Source: Anaerolineae bacterium (lineage in GTDB: Bacteria; Chloroflexota; Anaerolineae; Anaerolineales; Villigracilaceae). From it: 11,247 nt of DNA. The stretch is taken from positions 1 to 11,247 of the forward strand of contig JAFLCF010000142.1 of the NCBI GenBank assembly GCA_017303735.1, given 5' to 3'. The position numbers and the translations under genes were made by a program. The notes below the pieces were generated by a model. That model searched no databases. It had not been told where the DNA came from and was given only the letters and a program-made list of their open reading frames with translations. Below, piece after piece: positions 1 to 7,061 of the stretch (the stretch's first letter is position 1; every line of letters begins with the position of its first letter).

Positions 1-41
1 GTGATCTCTGATTCCATATTCAAAACAAAATCCTGTAGCAA

Positions 42-69
42 GAAAACAGCCTCTCTTACCGAGAGGCTG
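42..69 (-). terminator. Rho-independent terminator after fdhD
   Basis: Read on the minus strand, a perfect 9-bp stem (CAGCCTCTC / GAGAGGCTG, 61-69 and 47-55) with a 5-nt loop is followed by TTTTCTTG. It lies about 40 nt past the fdhD stop codon and probably ends the whole formate dehydrogenase operon. Both the stem and the T-run are seen directly; function is inferred. Confidence 0.85.
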
Positions 70-109
70 AAACGTCTTGGATGTTTTATATCAAACGCAA
101 GTGGAATTG

Positions 110-958
110 TCAATTTGAAAATACAGGTTCTTCGGCTTGCATGCGCTGCACATTGGCGTAGACGTTGAAACGCTGTCCGCGCAGGAAGCCGATCAAGGTA
201 ATGCCAAAGCGTTCGGCAAATTCCACTGCCAGGCTGCTCGGTGCAGATACAGCACAGAAGACTGAGATGCCCGCTGAAAAACTTTTTTGCAATAGTTCAT
301 AGCTGGCACGTCCGCTGACCATTAAGACTTTATCGTGGAACGGAAGTTTGTCGTTGAGCAAACCCCAACCGATCAATTTATCCAAGGCATTATGGCGACC
401 TACATCTTCGCGCACGGCGAGGAGATTGCCTTCAAGGTCGAATAAGGCTGCAGCGTGGAGTCCGCCAGTGGATTCAAAGAGGTCTTGCGCACTGCGAAGT
501 TTTTCTGGCAAAGATGTGATCAACTCAGGCGAGACGATGGGTCCGTTCGGGAGTGGCGGCAAATTCCGTTCGCCAATATCATCCAGCATGGTGGTGCCGC
601 AAACGCCGCAGGCGCTGTTGGTGAAGAAATGCCGTTCGAGTTGCTTAAGCTCGGGCATGGAATCAGCTGTCAGCTGAATCCGAAGCGAGTTGTATTCCTG
701 CTGGTTGCCGTCTACGCAATAGGTCATGCCGGTGATCTCGTCTTTGCGGAGCAAAATCCCTTCGTTGTAGAGAAAGCCCGCGGCGAGTTCATAGTCGTTG
801 CCGGGGGTGCGCATGGTGATGGCAACTGTCTGCTGTTTGTCTCCGGCGCGCAAAAGGATCTCCATCGGCTCTTCCGTGGCGAGGATGTCTTTGCGGCGTT
901 GAGGCTTGCCGTTATCATACGTCCAGATCATTTGTTTTTTCTTATTAAAGCGAGTCAT
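110..958 (-). CDS. fdhD: FdhD, formate dehydrogenase accessory sulfurtransferase
   Basis: The 282-residue protein has the normal FdhD length. In E. coli, FdhD takes sulfur from IscS and passes it to the bis-MGD molybdenum cofactor before insertion into formate dehydrogenase; without it the enzyme is inactive. The family's CxxC sulfur-relay motif is present as SACGVCG (Cys117 and Cys120). Other conserved blocks are TPGNDYELAAGFL near residues 51-63, EDVGRHNALDK and SGRASYELLQK in the C-terminal half. The start is set by AGAAGGT (963-969) 4-5 nt upstream of the ATG. It is the last gene of the operon, 81 nt downstream of the catalytic subunit it serves, which supports a Mo/W-bis-MGD formate dehydrogenase here. 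A strong hairpin lies in that gap. It is also called FdsC in NAD-linked systems. Nothing appears broken. Confidence 0.96.
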   Translation of the reverse strand: MTRFNKKKQMIWTYDNGKPQRRKDILATEEPMEILLRAGDKQQTVAITMRTPGNDYELAAGFLYNEGILLRKDEITGMTYCVDGNQQEYNSLRIQLTADSMPELKQLERHFFTNSACGVCGTTMLDDIGERNLPPLPNGPIVSPELITSLPEKLRSAQDLFESTGGLHAAALFDLEGNLLAVREDVGRHNALDKLIGWGLLNDKLPFHDKVLMVSGRASYELLQKSFSAGISVFCAVSAPSSLAVEFAERFGITLIGFLRGQRFNVYANVQRMQAEEPVFSN

Positions 959-983
959 GCGTACCTTCTTTGCGAATAAAACG

Positions 984-1021
984 AACGGAGACCGGGAATT
1001 TCGCCGGTCTCCGTTTTGACT
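984..1021 (-). terminator. Intergenic hairpin between fdhA and fdhD, terminator-like
   Basis: A perfect 12-bp stem (AACGGAGACCGG 984-995 with CCGGTCTCCGTT 1004-1015) has an 8-nt loop. On the minus strand it follows the fdhA stop codon and is trailed by CGTTTTATT, so it can reduce read-through into fdhD or protect the fdhA 3' end. On the plus strand it is trailed by TTGACTTTTT. Because fdhD is so close and functionally linked, partial termination or mRNA processing seems more likely than complete termination. Confidence 0.65.
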
Positions 1022-1039
1022 TTTTGGGCGTTGGGTTTC

Positions 1040-3118
1040 TTACACTGCTTCCACACGAACCGTGCAGACTTTCATCTCGGCGGTGTGCGTCTCGGGGTCA
1101 TACCCGGAGCCGGTGAGGATGTTGACGGGCGTATCTGCATAACTGAAACTGGCGAAAACGGTTCCACGCGGAGAACGCGACGTGGCTTTAACTTTGATCT
1201 TGATCTCGCCGCGTCGACTCGTGATCTTCGCCCAGCCGCCATCCGTCAGCCCCCACTTCTTGACATTGTCGGGATGGACTTCCAAATATTCTTCGGGCGC
1301 AAGATATTCAATGCCCGAGGAGCGCCCGGTCTGTGTGCGGGTGTGATAATTCTGCAAACGGCGACCGGTGGTAAGCCAGATGGGAAATTCATCGTCCACC
1401 ACTTCAGCCGGGTCACGATAACCAATGGCACGCAGGATGGCACGTCCATTGCTGAAGCCATCTTCATGCAGGCGCGGCGTACCGGGGTGACCCTTATACG
1501 GAATGGGCCACTGATATTGACCGCCGTCGATCAAGTCCCAGTCCACACCGGCATAGATGGGAACAAGGCTGCAAATTTCGTTGAAGACTTCGGCAGGCGA
1601 ATCGTATTCAAAGCCCTGGAAGCCCATCGTGTTTGCAAGCGCACTTAGAATCCACCAATCGGGTTTGGCTTCTCCGGGCGGAGTGACCGCCGCACGCACG
1701 CGTTGGATGCGGCGTTCGGTGCTGGCAAAGGTTCCATCCGTTTCGCCCCACGAGGTGGCAGGCAAAACCACGTCTGCTAATTCAGCGGTCTCGGTTAAGA
1801 AGATATCGATCACGCAAAGGAAATCCAACTTGCCCAGAGCGTGTTCACAATGAGCACGATCAGGATCGGAAACGACCGTATTCTCGCCATCGATCAACAT
1901 CGCGTGGATGCCTTCGCCGCACATCTCCAGTGCGGTCACTTTGGTGATGCCTTTCTCAGCATCCATCGGGCGACCATACGCCTTCTCGAATTTTTCGCGG
2001 TTCTCCGGCTTGAGCACAGACTGATAGCCGGGGTAATCACTCGGAGCGGTTCCTGCATCACCCGCACCCTGAATGTTATTCTGCCCACGCAGCGGATTGA
2101 TGCCGCAGCCTTCTCTTCCCAAATGACCCGTCATCAAGGCGAGATTGCTCAAGCTTTGAACGTTGTCCACGCCACAGATGTGTTCGGTGATGCCGAGCGT
2201 GTAATAGATGGAGGCTTTGTCGGCACTCGCATACATGATCGCAGCTTTTTCAATATCCTTGACGGGTACGCCTGTGATCTCAGAAGCCCATTCGGGTGTG
2301 AATTGTTTGACGTGGGCAATGTATTCTTCGATGCCAGTGGTGCGTTCTTCGATGAACCTATGATCCAGCAGATTCTCGCGGACGATGACATGCGCCATGC
2401 CAAGCAATAACGCCACATCAGTACCGACGCGCAGAGGCAGATAGAGATCAGACATCTCTGCCAGTTTGATGTAACGCGGGTCTGCCACGATGAGTTTGGA
2501 ACCGCGTGTCAATGCTTTCTTCATACGGGTTGCCGCCACAGGGTGGCATTCCGTCATGTTTGTGCCAATGCAGAAATAGACATCTGCCTTTTCCAGGTCA
2601 GACAAGGGATTCGACATGGCACCGCGACCGATGGTTGCCGCCAGACCGGCGACAGTGGGCGCGTGTCAGGCACGGCTACAGTTGTCTATGTTATGGGTGC
2701 CGAACCCGGCGCGGATGAATTTCTGCATCAGGTAATCGGCTTCGGTGGGAGTGCGTCCGCTGGAGACGCCGTAAATGGCGTGGCGTCCATACTTCTGCTC
2801 CACGTTGCGGAAGCCATCGGCTGCCACTTGCAAGGCTTCTTCCCAGGTGGTCTCATGCAGTTTGCCATCTTCGCGGCGGACGAGCGGTTTTTTCAACCGA
2901 TCCGGGTGATGGACGTAGTCATAGGCAAACTGTCCCTTCACGCAGAGCGCGCCCAAATTGGCAGGACCATCCATGGCAGGCTGCACGCCGATGATGTGAT
3001 CATCCTTGCTAAGGATATCCACTGAGCAACCCACGCCGCAGTATCCGCAGACAGTGCGAGTCTTTTTCACGCCCGAGTTGATGAGAGGCAATTCACGTAA
3101 TTCTTGTAGTAGCGCCAT
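1040..3118 (-). CDS. fdhA: Formate dehydrogenase alpha subunit, selenocysteine-containing (Mo/W-bis-MGD)
   Basis: This is the catalytic subunit for formate oxidation to CO2, read as one 692-residue protein with TGA at 2668-2666 decoded as selenocysteine 151. The frame is open on both sides and reads NCSRA-U-HAPTVAGL, the exact place of Sec140 in E. coli FdhF; His152 and Arg344 (in NPLRGQNN) match the FdhF active-site His and Arg. Residues 20-75 form the N-terminal 4Fe-4S domain with Cys24, Cys27, Cys31 and Cys59. The molybdopterin oxidoreductase core follows, and the C-terminal dinucleotide-binding domain begins near FPIWLTTGRRLQNYHT and ends near residue 690. The start is supported by AAGGAG (3126-3131) 7 nt upstream. 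Unlike FdsA or HylA-type alpha subunits it has no NuoG-like N-terminal extension; the preceding gene supplies that part. Without Sec insertion, translation would stop after 150 residues. A second start at 2617 would lack the 4Fe-4S domain and is not credible. Confidence 0.93.
2637..2668 (-). promoter_or_regulatory. UGA selenocysteine codon and bacterial SECIS-like stem-loop
   Basis: Downstream of the in-frame UGA (2668-2666) the mRNA can form a 6-bp apical stem, GUCGCC (2653-2648) with GGCGGC (2642-2637), closing a GGUCU loop (2647-2643). The distance from the UGA to GGUCU is 18 nt, the same as in E. coli fdhF, whose apical loop also carries GGUC. SelB is known to bind such a loop in bacteria. 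Part of the sequence is also fixed by the protein motif VAGL, so loop conservation alone is not proof; a pairable stem plus matching distance makes the case good. Confidence 0.8.
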
Positions 3119-3125
3119 ATCTTTA

Positions 3126-3131
3126 CTCCTT
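3126..3131 (-). promoter_or_regulatory. Ribosome binding site of fdhA
   Basis: AAGGAG on the minus strand lies 7 nt before the ATG at 3118. It fixes the start of the selenoprotein gene and supports independent translation initiation after the upstream hairpin. Confidence 0.85.
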
Positions 3132-3154
3132 CTTACTTTTAAACAATAAACACC

Positions 3155-3185
3155 GCTCTGTTAGGGGCTAAGCCCCTAACAGAGC
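3155..3185 (-). repeat. Perfect 14-bp inverted repeat between the FeS subunit gene and fdhA
   Basis: GCTCTGTTAGGGGC (3155-3168) and its exact complement GCCCCTAACAGAGC (3172-3185) are separated by 3 nt. On the minus strand it starts 8 nt past the stop of the upstream gene and is followed by GGTGTTTATTGTTT, a T-rich but interrupted tail. It could be a leaky terminator, an RNA-stability or processing hairpin that sets subunit stoichiometry, or less likely a protein-binding site. Confidence 0.7.
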
Positions 3186-3192
3186 TTATAAA

Positions 3193-3852
3193 CTAAGCAT
3201 GTCGTAAGGCTTTTTTATCTGCCAACGCGCCCGTCGGGCAAGTCTGCACGCATTGACCGCAGAAGGTACAAGCCGAGGAACGCAGTTCCAAGTTGAACTC
3301 GGTGGTGATCTGAGTATGGAATCCGCGGTTCATCACACTGATGGCGTAGTCGCCTTCCTGCTCAGCGCAGACGCGCACACAACGATAGCAGGAAATGCAC
3401 AGATCATAATCGCGCAAGATGAACGGATTCTTGTCATCGAGTCTGCTATGACCCGATTGCGCGCCCTTGAAGCGACCTGTCTTCGCACCGTATTTTTCCA
3501 CCAAAATGGAAAGTTCCTGCGAAGCCACGCCGCGCAATGGAGAGACTTCCAACTCGCGGTTTTCCGAAACGACCATTTCCAGTAAGGTCTTGCGGTGCTT
3601 CTCCAAAACATCAGTGACGGTGTTCACTTCCATGCCAGCCGTTGCCGCCGTCGTACAAGAGGCGACCGGGTTCTTCATCCCTTTGATTTCCACGGCGCAC
3701 ATACGGCAGGAGCCGAACGGTTTGAGGCGCGGGTCAAAGCATAAAGTTGGGATGAAAACATCATTACGCTGGGCGATATCAAAAATGGTTTCGCCTTGCG
3801 TGAACGGCACATCTTTGCCGTCTAACTTCATGGTGAGTTCGTTATCAGCCAT
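3193..3852 (-). CDS. NuoG-N-terminus-like 2Fe-2S / 2x4Fe-4S subunit of formate dehydrogenase
   Basis: This 219-residue electron-transfer protein resembles the N-terminal part of NuoG, HndD or FdsA as a separate polypeptide. A plant-type 2Fe-2S domain covers residues 5-80 with Cys38, Cys49, Cys52 and Cys66. A ferredoxin-like pair of 4Fe-4S motifs follows: Cys152, 155, 158, 162 (CISCYRCVRVC) and Cys195, 198, 201, 205 (CTFCGQCVQTCP). Between them, residues 94-122 align with the region that in NuoG carries the His-Cys3 cluster (SEHP..C..C.....C), but here it reads SENRELEVSPLRG and has no cysteine, so that cluster is apparently absent. It likely carries electrons between the diaphorase encoded just upstream and the catalytic subunit just downstream. 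The start overlaps no other gene: the preceding stop lies 3 nt away and GAGG inside the previous gene acts as Shine-Dalgarno, pointing to translational coupling. It could also be annotated as formate dehydrogenase beta-like or HoxU-like; HoxU is a close structural analogue. Confidence 0.88.
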   Translation of the reverse strand: MADNELTMKLDGKDVPFTQGETIFDIAQRNDVFIPTLCFDPRLKPFGSCRMCAVEIKGMKNPVASCTTAATAGMEVNTVTDVLEKHRKTLLEMVVSENRELEVSPLRGVASQELSILVEKYGAKTGRFKGAQSGHSRLDDKNPFILRDYDLCISCYRCVRVCAEQEGDYAISVMNRGFHTQITTEFNLELRSSACTFCGQCVQTCPTGALADKKALRHA

Positions 3853-3855
3853 GGC

Positions 3856-5544
3856 TCACCTCTTTTCCACGAATTCCTGCACGCGGGCAGGGAATTGCTT
3901 GATCAGGCTTTCGATCACCAAGGGTGCCGCCATGCCCAAGCCGCAAGCGCTGAAGGATTTCATCGCTGCATTCATATCATTGACTTCTTCCAACCAGACC
4001 TGCAACTGCATGGGACCTTCACCAGATAATCGTTCAGTCAAACGCTGAGTTCCAAGACGGCAGGGGAAACATTTGCCGCAGGATTCATGCGCAAAGAATT
4101 CCATTGCATTATGAGTTACTGCGATCATATCGCGGCTGTCATCGAGCACGATCATACCTGCCGCGCCGAGCATCGAGCCTTTGCTGCGAATGCTGGGTTC
4201 ATCAATTGTCGCGGTTTCGAGGTCTTCACCCGCCAGAAAACCGCCGGAGAGTCCAGCCATCGTCACGGCTTGGAATGTGCGCCCGGGCTTGGGTCCGCCT
4301 GCCCAATCGTACAGCAGAGTCTTCAACGGCAAACCGAACGGCACTTCGTAGTTTCCGGGGCGTTGAACATCTCCTGAAAGAGAAACAACTTTGGTACCGG
4401 CGTGACCGTTTAGTCCCAATTTGGTGTACCACTCTGGCTCATGTCGCATGATCTGAGCCGCCGCTGCCAGCGTTTCCACATTGTTTACCGCCGTCGGCAG
4501 ATTCTCAAATCCGTGTGTCACAGGGAAAGGCGGACGATTGCGCGGGAAGGGATGCTTGCCCTCAAGGCTATTGAGCAGCGAGCCTTCTTCACCGCAAATG
4601 TACGCGCCGCCGCCGCGCCGCACATACAATTCAAAATTAAAGTTCGAGCCTAAAATATTCTTGCCAAGCAAATTCGCGGCATACGCATCGGCGATGGCTT
4701 TTTCCAACAAAAGATTCGTTTCGGGATATTCGTAACGCAAATAAATAATTCCGCGCGCCGCACCCGTAGCATACCCGGCGAGGGTCATGCCTTCGATCAC
4801 GGCAAACGGGTCGTAGTCCATGATCGCGCGGTCTTTGAAACAACCCGGTTCGCCTTCGTCTGCATTACAAACAATAGACTTTGGTTCACCTGGCGCATCA
4901 GCCACAGCTTGCCACTTCACACCGGTTGGGAACGCCGCCCCGCCGCGCCCCGCCAACTTACTGGCTTTGATATGTTCGATCACATCTTTGGGCGTCATCT
5001 CTTTGACGGCGCGCATCAGACCTTCATAACCACCTGTTCGGCGGTACCCGGGCAGGGTGCCACGCTCGGGCTCTCGGATCTGCGCAAAGACGCACTCTTC
5101 GATCTTGCCAGGGTTCACCGGCGGCACAGGCGTGGACTTGCGAGTCAGGTTGCCCTGCGCATCGCCCACCCATTGCTCATTGCCGATCAACACCGGAACC
5201 GGTTCATCACATCGCCCTGCACACGGCATCGACGTAGCACCTTGTTCTGCCAACGCAGAAAGACATTCATGCCCGCCATTTAAACGACAAACGGGTCCCG
5301 TACAAACCCGCGGTTTGTTGAACCCGTTCTCTTGCTGGCTGAAGTGATGATAAAAAGTGACTGTGCCGAACAGGTCGGCAAGGGGAACCCCCATACTTGT
5401 AGAGATTGCACGCAAGGCACTCTCTGAGATGTATCCATCTCGTTCGTGGAAGGCGTGTAATATTTTCAAGAGAGGGGCGGGACTGTCTTGCAGTTGTTCA
5501 ACGAACAAAAGATCGATGGCTTCTTGATCAATAACTTGTTCCAT
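3856..5544 (-). CDS. nuoEF: NuoE-NuoF fusion, NAD(H)-linked diaphorase subunit of formate dehydrogenase
   Basis: A 562-residue fusion moves electrons between FeS clusters and NAD+. Residues 1-125 are NuoE-like: a helical part, then a thioredoxin-like 2Fe-2S site with Cys81, Cys86, Cys108 and Cys112 (CTGPVC and CAGRC). The gap between the two cysteine pairs is 21 residues, shorter than the roughly 35 usual for NuoE. Residues 160-562 are NuoF-like: the FMN-binding loop AGRGGAAFPTG (198-208), CNADEGEPG (226-234), the NADH-site glycine-rich GGGAYICGEE (311-320), an SLBB-like segment, and the N3 4Fe-4S ligands Cys489, Cys492, Cys495 (SCGKCFPC) and Cys534. As first gene of the operon beside a formate dehydrogenase, it is expected to make the complex NAD-dependent, like FdsBG, rather than part of respiratory complex I, whose other subunits are missing. 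There is no Shine-Dalgarno before the ATG; a -10-like box 6 nt upstream suggests a leaderless mRNA. Confidence 0.93.
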   Translation of the reverse strand: MEQVIDQEAIDLLFVEQLQDSPAPLLKILHAFHERDGYISESALRAISTSMGVPLADLFGTVTFYHHFSQQENGFNKPRVCTGPVCRLNGGHECLSALAEQGATSMPCAGRCDEPVPVLIGNEQWVGDAQGNLTRKSTPVPPVNPGKIEECVFAQIREPERGTLPGYRRTGGYEGLMRAVKEMTPKDVIEHIKASKLAGRGGAAFPTGVKWQAVADAPGEPKSIVCNADEGEPGCFKDRAIMDYDPFAVIEGMTLAGYATGAARGIIYLRYEYPETNLLLEKAIADAYAANLLGKNILGSNFNFELYVRRGGGAYICGEEGSLLNSLEGKHPFPRNRPPFPVTHGFENLPTAVNNVETLAAAAQIMRHEPEWYTKLGLNGHAGTKVVSLSGDVQRPGNYEVPFGLPLKTLLYDWAGGPKPGRTFQAVTMAGLSGGFLAGEDLETATIDEPSIRSKGSMLGAAGMIVLDDSRDMIAVTHNAMEFFAHESCGKCFPCRLGTQRLTERLSGEGPMQLQVWLEEVNDMNAAMKSFSACGLGMAAPLVIESLIKQFPARVQEFVEKR

Positions 5545-5550
5545 GGAAGG

Positions 5551-5579
5551 ATTCTACATTAGATTCAACCCTTTTACAA
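5551..5579 (-). promoter_or_regulatory. Putative promoter of the formate dehydrogenase operon
   Basis: On the minus strand TTGTAA (5579-5574) and TAGAAT (5556-5551) are separated by 17 nt, matching sigma-70 type -35 (4 of 6) and -10 (5 of 6) boxes. Only 6 nt separate the -10 from the ATG at 5544, so transcription would begin at or within a base or two of the start codon, giving a leaderless message. This agrees with the absence of a ribosome binding site. The prediction is from pattern only. Confidence 0.55.
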
Positions 5580-5640
5580 GAAAGGCGCTATAGACAAGTC
5601 GAATACCATTTTTAAAAAATTTAAGGCATCAAAAAATGTC

Positions 5641-5669
5641 TTGCAGAATCACTTAAATTCATATATACT
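5641..5669 (+). promoter_or_regulatory. Putative padR-modAB promoter
   Basis: TTGCAG (5641-5646) and TATACT (5664-5669) are 17 nt apart, a plausible sigma-70 type promoter (4 of 6 and 5 of 6 matches). The -10 box lies inside the left arm of the 35-nt palindrome, so a protein bound to the palindrome would block this promoter. The expected start near 5676 gives a leader of about 10 nt with no good Shine-Dalgarno. Confidence 0.6.
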
Positions 5670-5691
5670 CACTCAGTGAGTATATATGAAT
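5657..5691. promoter_or_regulatory. 35-nt palindromic operator over the padR start
   Basis: Two perfect 17-bp arms, ATTCATATATACTCACT (5657-5673) and its complement (5675-5691), flank a single central C. The site covers the -10 box and the padR ATG at 5686. Dyads of this size at a PadR-family start are typical of autoregulatory operators; the core ACTCACT-C-AGTGAGT is the likely contact region. It lies about 100 nt from the divergent fdh promoter, so joint control is possible but not shown. The dyad could also fold as an RNA hairpin that would hide the start codon. Confidence 0.85.
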
Positions 5692-6249
5692 AAAAAAGAA
5701 CACCACAGTGGCAACCTCTCCCCCGAATTTGCGCTCATGGGCTTTCTGATTGAAAAGCCCTGCCACGGCTACGACCTGCACCAACGTCTCACCACCGAGC
5801 TTGGGCAGGTTTGGCATTTAAGTCAAAGCCAGGCGTATGCCATTTTGAAACGGCTTGAAACCCGCGGCGATATTTCTGCCCGTATGGTCGCACAGGAGAA
5901 ACTGCCTGCCCGCCAAATGTTGCACATCACCGCCAGCGGACGCAAACGCTTCTTCGAATGGCTCGAAACCGACATCAGCTCCACCGCCCGCTCCATTCGC
6001 CTGGAATTTCTCACACGCCTGTATTTTGCAAATCTATACCGCCCTGAGACCCTGCCGCAAATTTATCACTCGCAATTAATCGAAATTAATTCCAAGGTCG
6101 AGCAACTCGAAACCTTGATCGAACACCTCCCGCCCGAACAAACCTACAACCGCTTAAGCCTCGACCTTCGCCTCCAACAAATGAAACTGATCGAAACCTG
6201 GATGTCGGAGATACGAACTCAATTTCATATTTCAAGGATGGAGAAATGA
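5686..6249 (+). CDS. PadR-family transcriptional regulator
   Basis: This 187-residue protein has a PadR winged-helix domain at about residues 14-85: EFALMGFLIEKPCHGYDLHQRL opens it, SQAYAILKRLETRGDI is the recognition-helix region, and LHITASGRKRFFEWL ends the wing. The C-terminal half (95-187) is helical and charged, as in PadR subfamily Vir-type dimerisation domains. PadR proteins are usually repressors released by a small ligand; the ligand here is unknown. The gene sits inside its own presumptive operator and overlaps modA by 4 nt (ATGA), so it is cotranscribed with molybdate uptake genes and probably controls them. The ATG at 5686 is chosen because it falls 10 nt past the expected transcription start; a shorter start at the internal Met18 would cut the first helix. 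Confidence 0.9.
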   Translation: MNKKEHHSGNLSPEFALMGFLIEKPCHGYDLHQRLTTELGQVWHLSQSQAYAILKRLETRGDISARMVAQEKLPARQMLHITASGRKRFFEWLETDISSTARSIRLEFLTRLYFANLYRPETLPQIYHSQLIEINSKVEQLETLIEHLPPEQTYNRLSLDLRLQQMKLIETWMSEIRTQFHISRMEK

Positions 6250-7046
6250 GACGCCATCTACACATCGCCCTCTTGCTCGCCTTGTTGCTTGCAGGATGTA
6301 CAACCGCTCAAGCCACGCCGGTAACTGCTCCTGTCACCCAAGCAACTCTAAACGTCTTCGCCGCCGCATCTCTCACCGATGCGTTCACTGAAATCGGTGA
6401 GAACTTCCAAACCGTGAACCCCGGTGTGACCGTCACCTTCAACTTCGCCGGGTCACAAGCGCTACGCACTCAAATTGAAGAAGGCGCCCCAGCCGATATC
6501 TTCGCCTCTGCCAGCGGCAAAGAAATGGACGCTGCCATTGAAGGGAAATTCATTGCAGAAGATGCCAAGCAAGTTTTCCTCACGAACAAACTGGTTGTCA
6601 TCCTTCCGGCGAATAACCCTGCTGGTTTGGAAACACTCGAAGATCTCACGAAATCAGGTGTAAAGATCGTACTAGCCGCAGAAGAAGTGCCAGTCGGCAA
6701 TTACGCCCGCCAATCACTTGACCTCATGAACGGTTCCTTTGGTGCTGATTTCAAAGACAAGGTCCTCGCAAATGTGGTCTCCAATGAAGATAACGTCAAA
6801 CAGGTGGTATCCAAAGTTCAATTAGGCGAAGCCGATGCGGGCATCGTATACACCTCAGACGCTGTCGCTGCCCCTGAATTGAAGTCCATTGAAATCCCCG
6901 CCGAGTTGAACGTCATTGCCAAGTATCCCATCGCTCCACTGGTGGAATCTGAAAACGCGGACCTCGCCCAGGCTTTCATTGATTATGTCCTTTCAGATGA
7001 AGGTCAAGCCATTCTGGCAAAATGGGGTTTTGGTCCACAACCATAA
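6246..7046 (+). CDS. modA: ModA, molybdate ABC transporter substrate-binding lipoprotein
   Basis: This 266-residue protein captures molybdate (possibly tungstate) outside the membrane and delivers it to ModB. The signal peptide has an Arg-rich start, a Leu/Ala core and a lipobox LLAGC with Cys18 as lipid anchor, expected where a soluble periplasm is lacking or limited. A Thr/Pro/Ala linker to about residue 33 precedes the type II periplasmic-binding fold. Family motifs are LNVFAAASLTDAF (35-47), FNFAGSQALRTQIEEGAPADIFASAS (positions about 65-90), VPVGNYARQSL and AGIVYTSDA. Its start overlaps the padR stop by 4 nt and AAGGA (6234-6238) is 7 nt upstream, so translation is coupled. A strong terminator directly follows. 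Molybdate uptake fits the neighbouring Mo-dependent formate dehydrogenase. Tungstate specificity cannot be excluded from sequence alone. Confidence 0.95.
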   Translation: MRRHLHIALLLALLLAGCTTAQATPVTAPVTQATLNVFAAASLTDAFTEIGENFQTVNPGVTVTFNFAGSQALRTQIEEGAPADIFASASGKEMDAAIEGKFIAEDAKQVFLTNKLVVILPANNPAGLETLEDLTKSGVKIVLAAEEVPVGNYARQSLDLMNGSFGADFKDKVLANVVSNEDNVKQVVSKVQLGEADAGIVYTSDAVAAPELKSIEIPAELNVIAKYPIAPLVESENADLAQAFIDYVLSDEGQAILAKWGFGPQP

Positions 7047-7061
7047 ACAGGGTAATATCGG

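Noticed and set aside
455..979. 174-residue plus-strand frame opposite fdhD, and similar frames opposite fdhA (1016-1648, 1841-2410, 2543-3025)
   Set aside because: They are antisense to clear, conserved genes, have no ribosome binding sites and show no recognisable domains.
1040..2617. A separate, N-terminally truncated formate dehydrogenase gene starting at 2617, with 2666-3118 as a second short gene
   Set aside because: The two share one frame, the break is a single TGA at the known selenocysteine site, and a start at 2617 would lack the 4Fe-4S domain and has no ribosome binding site.
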